In this document: positions 60,636-64,000 of the stretch, one piece after another
Numbering within the stretch: the first letter of the stretch is position 1
How the letters are laid out: each line of letters starts with the position of its first letter
From: Prevotella sp.
Lineage (GTDB): Bacteria; Bacteroidota; Bacteroidia; Bacteroidales; Bacteroidaceae
Length of the DNA stretch: 64,000 nucleotides
Reading direction: 5' to 3'
Assembly (NCBI GenBank): GCA_017645905.1
Contig: JAGCNO010000074.1
Span: forward strand, 1-64,000
Notes under the pieces: model-generated
What the model was told of the DNA's origin: nothing
Database searches by the model: none
Seen by the model: the letters and a program-made list of their open reading frames with translations, nothing else
Position numbers and translations under genes: made by a program

Positions 60636-63134
60636 TTATTGATTGGCCAGTTTATCGTCCAGAACTTTCATCCAGAAGCCGCCAATGACGGAGCGGGCCT
60701 TGAAGCCGACCATGAGGCCAGTCTTGGTGTCATACCAGTCGCTGGTAGGCACGCGGCTCTCGGTCTCGTTCATGAATTTATAGACAGGCTCCACGAACTT
60801 CAGGAACGTAGCCTTGTCGCTTGCCATAGCTGCCGTCCACATAATCCAGTCATTCTTCGTATAGTCCTTGCGAATGTCGAGGGGCAGACCGTATTTGTTC
60901 TGCTTCTTCAGATAATACTGCACGTCGCGCTCCATAGTACCTGAGGGGAACACATTAGTCTTCCACAGCTTGTCCCACACCATATTATATTTTTGGCTCC
61001 AGGTGTTGTTGCGGTCGAAGGCCAGGCGGTAGTGGTCGCCCTCACGGGCATCCTTCTCCCACTTCTGGGCCATCTCTTTGGCACGGGTCCTATACTTGTC
61101 GGCCACGCTGTTGAGACCCTTCATGCGGGCCATCTCAGCATAACCGGCCACGCCCATGATAGCCTTGATAGAAAGGTTGGCATTGTGCGTCCAGTGTCCG
61201 GCGAAGTCGTCGGTACAAAGCTGGTTAGCGGGGTCTTGTCCGTTCTCAGAGAGGTAGTCGGCCCAGGTGGTGATTACGCCCCAGTACTTATCGATATAGT
61301 TGGTGTTGCCGTCGAGTTTGCAGAGCTGGGCAGCGAGGGTGAGCATGTTGCCGGCCTCCTCGAGAGGCATGTCGCCGCCATAGACCTGACCGTTGGCAAT
61401 GGGATAGGTGCCGAGGTCGTGGGCAGCGAAGGGTTTCGTCCAGCGACCAGAGAGCGAATAATCAAAGATGGAGGTCATCATGGCCTTCTGCAGCTCGGGG
61501 TTGTAGCAGAGGAAAAGCGGGGCCTCGGGATAGGTAAGGTCGACGGTATTCACACAACCGTTGGAGTTGTTCTCCTTCGAGAAGAAGAGCAGGTTGCCCT
61601 CGTCGTCCTGGAACAGCTTATGGGCAGCGATAACGTGGCGATAGGCTGCTGAAAGAATCTCGGCATAGTGCTCGTTGCCGCTCTTAAGTCCGTCGTCGTA
61701 AATCATCTTATCGAACTGGCGACAGCGCTGCATGATGTTCTGGTACTGAGAGTTCATGCGGTTGAACATCTGGAAGATGCTGACCGTACCGCCATGTGCC
61801 CAGTAGCCCTTGTAACGCTTATACATATATTCTATGTCCTCAATCTCGTCGTAGCCCATCATCATGAAGCTGGACGAGCGGGTGGTCTTTCCGAAGTTGT
61901 GGACATAGCCCAGCATGGGCATCTCGGCAGCCTTTGCGCTCTCAATGGCGAGCATGCTGGAGTTGAGCTGTCCGTCTTTCACAAACTGGTTGACGATGCC
62001 ATCGGATTTATCAATGGCCACATGACCGTTGACAGACGAGAGATAGAAATAGCCCCAGTCGATGCAGATGCCGTCGCCCTTCTTGGCGAGGATGGGCTGG
62101 TCGATGGTGCCCGTGCGGACATAGTCGCCGTAGAGCTCGGTGCGGGTGGGCTGGCTCACCTTGTTAAGCGCCATCTCGGGAGTGGCACCAATCATGAGCT
62201 GAACGTCGTGAGCCTTGCCGTCGGTGCTGCGCACCTGATAGGAAATGTAGTTGATGGGCGAAGAGAGCAGATCGTAGTCGTCAATCAGCATGGGCGCTGT
62301 GAAGACTACGTCGAGCTCAACGGGACCGCATATAAAGGTATAATAGGTGTTGGTCGCAAGTACGCTGACCGACTTCTGAGTAGCCGTCTCGATGGCAGCA
62401 TTGTTCGTGCTGATGTTCTTGAACAGGCCGAAGTCGGTGTATGCTCCGCCGGTGGTATTGTGGCAATGGGCGGCGATGACGTTCTCGCCCTCGTGGAGCA
62501 GGGCCTTCAGCTTGCCGTCAAGATGCAGACGGACACCCTCCACCCAGGTCTCGCCGGTGTCAGCCACCTTCGTACCGTTGATGTAAAGCTCAAAGACGTC
62601 GTCGTGAGAATAGACCATGTAGAGGTCTTCCTTCAGGTCGGCGGCCTTCAGGTTGATGGTACGGCGTACGTAGAGGTCGCTGTTAAGGTCGCTCCAATGG
62701 GTACGAACAAAGCTCAGGTCAGGGCTGCCCCAGGCAGCCTTGCCCTTACGCCAGTCGTCAGCTTTGAAGTCGGGCTTGGTCCACGACAAACCTTGCTGCA
62801 CCTGACGGGTGTAGTCGCCTTCCCAGGCCTCCTCGTCGGCCATAGGGATAATAGACTCCAAGAAAGCACGGTCGGCACCCATCCAGCGATAGGTCTTGCC
62901 GTCGACTCTGAGCAAGCCGTCCATAGGCTTCTCGTCGTTAGTCCAGTGGCGAGTAGTACCGTCTGTCAGCCGGTCGTATGGGGACCATACACTGAAGTAA
63001 GGGTCGCTCACAATCAACGGCACACTGGGCAGACGCAGCTTCGTGGTTTTGTAAGGTGTGAATAAATCAGCCGATTGGGCCATAACAGCCATTGCCATAG
63101 TTCCCATCACGCAAAATGTCAGTAATCTTTTCAT
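60636..63134 (-). CDS. Secreted DUF4965/glutaminase-like protein, stand-alone copy
   Basis: 832-residue exported protein with a signal peptide ending near residue 20. The parts DUF4964 ('RLPSVPLIVSDPYFSVWSPY'), DUF5127, DUF4965 and DUF1793 are in the usual order; the C-terminal half is an (alpha/alpha)-barrel-like domain ('FAGHWTHNANLSIKAIMGVA'). Fungal homologues are called glutaminase A, but in Bacteroidota the activity is not settled and may be on glycans. It is a close paralogue of the first ~845 residues of the fusion protein at 15295-19791 and stops where that one goes on into GH2. It lies upstream of the mannan locus on the same strand, with a 22-bp array in between. Confidence 0.85.
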   Translation of the reverse strand: MKRLLTFCVMGTMAMAVMAQSADLFTPYKTTKLRLPSVPLIVSDPYFSVWSPYDRLTDGTTRHWTNDEKPMDGLLRVDGKTYRWMGADRAFLESIIPMADEEAWEGDYTRQVQQGLSWTKPDFKADDWRKGKAAWGSPDLSFVRTHWSDLNSDLYVRRTINLKAADLKEDLYMVYSHDDVFELYINGTKVADTGETWVEGVRLHLDGKLKALLHEGENVIAAHCHNTTGGAYTDFGLFKNISTNNAAIETATQKSVSVLATNTYYTFICGPVELDVVFTAPMLIDDYDLLSSPINYISYQVRSTDGKAHDVQLMIGATPEMALNKVSQPTRTELYGDYVRTGTIDQPILAKKGDGICIDWGYFYLSSVNGHVAIDKSDGIVNQFVKDGQLNSSMLAIESAKAAEMPMLGYVHNFGKTTRSSSFMMMGYDEIEDIEYMYKRYKGYWAHGGTVSIFQMFNRMNSQYQNIMQRCRQFDKMIYDDGLKSGNEHYAEILSAAYRHVIAAHKLFQDDEGNLLFFSKENNSNGCVNTVDLTYPEAPLFLCYNPELQKAMMTSIFDYSLSGRWTKPFAAHDLGTYPIANGQVYGGDMPLEEAGNMLTLAAQLCKLDGNTNYIDKYWGVITTWADYLSENGQDPANQLCTDDFAGHWTHNANLSIKAIMGVAGYAEMARMKGLNSVADKYRTRAKEMAQKWEKDAREGDHYRLAFDRNNTWSQKYNMVWDKLWKTNVFPSGTMERDVQYYLKKQNKYGLPLDIRKDYTKNDWIMWTAAMASDKATFLKFVEPVYKFMNETESRVPTSDWYDTKTGLMVGFKARSVIGGFWMKVLDDKLANQ

Positions 63135-63507
63135 GTTGTCTATATAATTATTGTTGGTCTTGCTATAATAATCCCGAAAAACAATCTTTTACCTTAAAAC
63201 AATCTATAAACCTCCTGAAAGATAATTACTAACCATTAAATACTAACTAAAATAATATAAACTAAAACTATTTCTATTTCGTCTGATCCGTTATTTCGAT
63301 TGCAAAGTAACACAATAATCTGAAGACAGAGGGATAATATATAATCAAAGTGAAAAAAAAATTGTTCAAACGGGAATGTATATCCTCTTATTTCTTCAAA
63401 TAAAAGCCTTTCATGGCAATTAGTGACGATTTTTTTTTGTTGTATGACAAAATAGTTGTATTTTTGCAACATCAAATCTAATACTCTACATCTAAAAAAC
63501 CGAATTG
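63135..63507. other. Divergent intergenic region
   Basis: 373 AT-rich bases without a gene that I can support. A weak leftward box (TACTTTG, complement of 63303-63309) may serve the DUF4965-type gene; the strong rightward promoter is listed separately. Confidence 0.6.
63436..63466 (+). promoter_or_regulatory. Consensus promoter of the right-edge GH43-like gene
   Basis: TTTG (63436-63439) and TATTTTTG (63459-63466) are separated by exactly 19 bases, giving a leader of about 35 bases. Confidence 0.8.
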
Positions 63508-64000
63508 ATGAAACTTCTTCATACACTTTGTTCCCTGTTTTTCCTCTGCACGCTCAGTCTCTTCTGCGTCTGCTGTGCCAATAATAAAGATGATAACAAT
63601 GTCAACGAGACATTCCTCCTTCACGATGTGGGCTATCCGCAGGGAATCTTTCATGAAGGGAAATACTATTTCACCTTCCAGAGCTTGGGCGGCAACTCCG
63701 TGGAGCTCATCTCCGCCGCCCAGCTCGAGGACCTTGCCAACGCTCAGCGCCGTACTATCCTGAACAACGAACGCGACTCCTTAACCCACTTCTGGTCGCC
63801 GGAAATCTATCGCGTACAAGATAAGTGGTACCTTTATTTCGAGGCCGATGACGGTAATACGGACAATCACCATCTCTATGTCATGGAGTGTGAGGACAAA
63901 GACCCCATGACAGGCGACTTCACCATGAAGGGCGTCATAGAGACCCATGCCGAATGGAACTACGGCATACACCCCAACCTGCTGCAGCTGCCGTCGGGCG
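63508..64000 (+). CDS. GH43-like lipoprotein, partial at window edge
   Basis: Open from the ATG at 63508 to the window end (164 codons, no stop). A lipoprotein signal ends in 'LFCVCCANN' with a candidate acylated cysteine at 22 or 23. 'HDVGYPQGIFHEGKYYFTF' and 'THFWSPEIYRVQDKWYLYFE' match the first two propeller blades of GH43-type five-bladed glycosidases. The usual first-blade Asp of the Asp-Pro motif is replaced in this stretch, so it may belong to an unusual subfamily or be inactive; the rest of the gene is needed. A perfect promoter lies directly upstream. Confidence 0.75.
   Translation, partial: MKLLHTLCSLFFLCTLSLFCVCCANNKDDNNVNETFLLHDVGYPQGIFHEGKYYFTFQSLGGNSVELISAAQLEDLANAQRRTILNNERDSLTHFWSPEIYRVQDKWYLYFEADDGNTDNHHLYVMECEDKDPMTGDFTMKGVIETHAEWNYGIHPNLLQLPSG

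Noticed and set aside
10..63900. Long reading frames opposite to or overlapping the listed genes
   Set aside because: They are antisense or frame-shifted shadows in GC-rich coding DNA without domains, signal peptides or consistent start sites.

Overview
The window looks like one stretch of a Bacteroidota chromosome, most likely a gut or rumen Prevotella-type species. Pointers: SusC/SusD outer-membrane pairs, a hybrid two-component sensor (HTCS), many secreted glycosidases ending in a tail of the type 'YDLxGRxV...KGLYIxNGKK', promoters of the Bacteroidota form TTTG-N19-TAnnTTTG, and an anaerobic sulfatase maturase. The species is inferred from these features; no rRNA or tRNA gene was seen.

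Layout. 1-2.2 kb: a sugar permease and a PfkB fructokinase, closed by a clear terminator. 2.2-5.1 kb: a two-gene restriction-modification module (EcoRI-type adenine methyltransferase plus DUF262-HNH nuclease) with a long, nested, structured leader and a consensus promoter. It is bracketed by two copies of an ~88-bp element with inverted ends. 5.5-19.8 kb: a leftward run of secreted enzymes: a DUF4965-type/GH2 fusion, a GH125 lipoprotein, a GH18-like protein, a C10 cysteine protease and a GH38 mannosidase. 20.3-24.6 kb: a dockerin-tailed multi-module protein and a GH43 enzyme. 24.7-28.8 kb: an HTCS. 28.8-31.8 kb: a serine-type sulfatase. 32.2-42.6 kb, rightward: a PI-PLC-like protein, a 55-residue peptide, a GH115-like enzyme, a 1216-residue modular protein, a 66-residue peptide and the sulfatase maturase. 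42.7-60.4 kb, leftward: a polysaccharide utilisation locus (TIG/NHL lipoprotein, SusC, SusD, surface lipoprotein, GH92, two GH76, acyltransferase) that runs into a ROK sugar kinase and phosphomannose isomerase. 60.6-63.1 kb: a stand-alone DUF4965-type protein. 63.5 kb to the edge: the start of another GH43-like gene.

How the genes fit together. GH76 (endo-alpha-1,6-mannanase), GH92 (alpha-1,2-mannosidase), GH125 (exo-alpha-1,6-mannosidase) and GH38 are the enzyme classes used to take apart fungal alpha-mannan or mannose-rich N-glycans. The ROK kinase and ManA homologue, joined by a 4-base ATGA overlap, would turn mannose into fructose 6-phosphate. The serine-type sulfatase and the maturase form a second functional pair.

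Most unusual is the repeat content. (1) A 21-bp palindromic unit around GGGGATTTGCAATCCCC sits in frame in five unrelated proteins and codes for GDLQS-like heptapeptides. (2) Tandem 7-mers lie between genes and inside genes, where they code for linkers, part of a histidine-kinase helical hairpin, and the hydrophobic cores of two signal peptides. (3) A 22-bp unit (core GAAAGAACGGCTTTTTC) forms six short arrays, essentially only between genes. A second layer is a pair of tiny related proteins, one in a 4-base stop/start overlap with the next gene.
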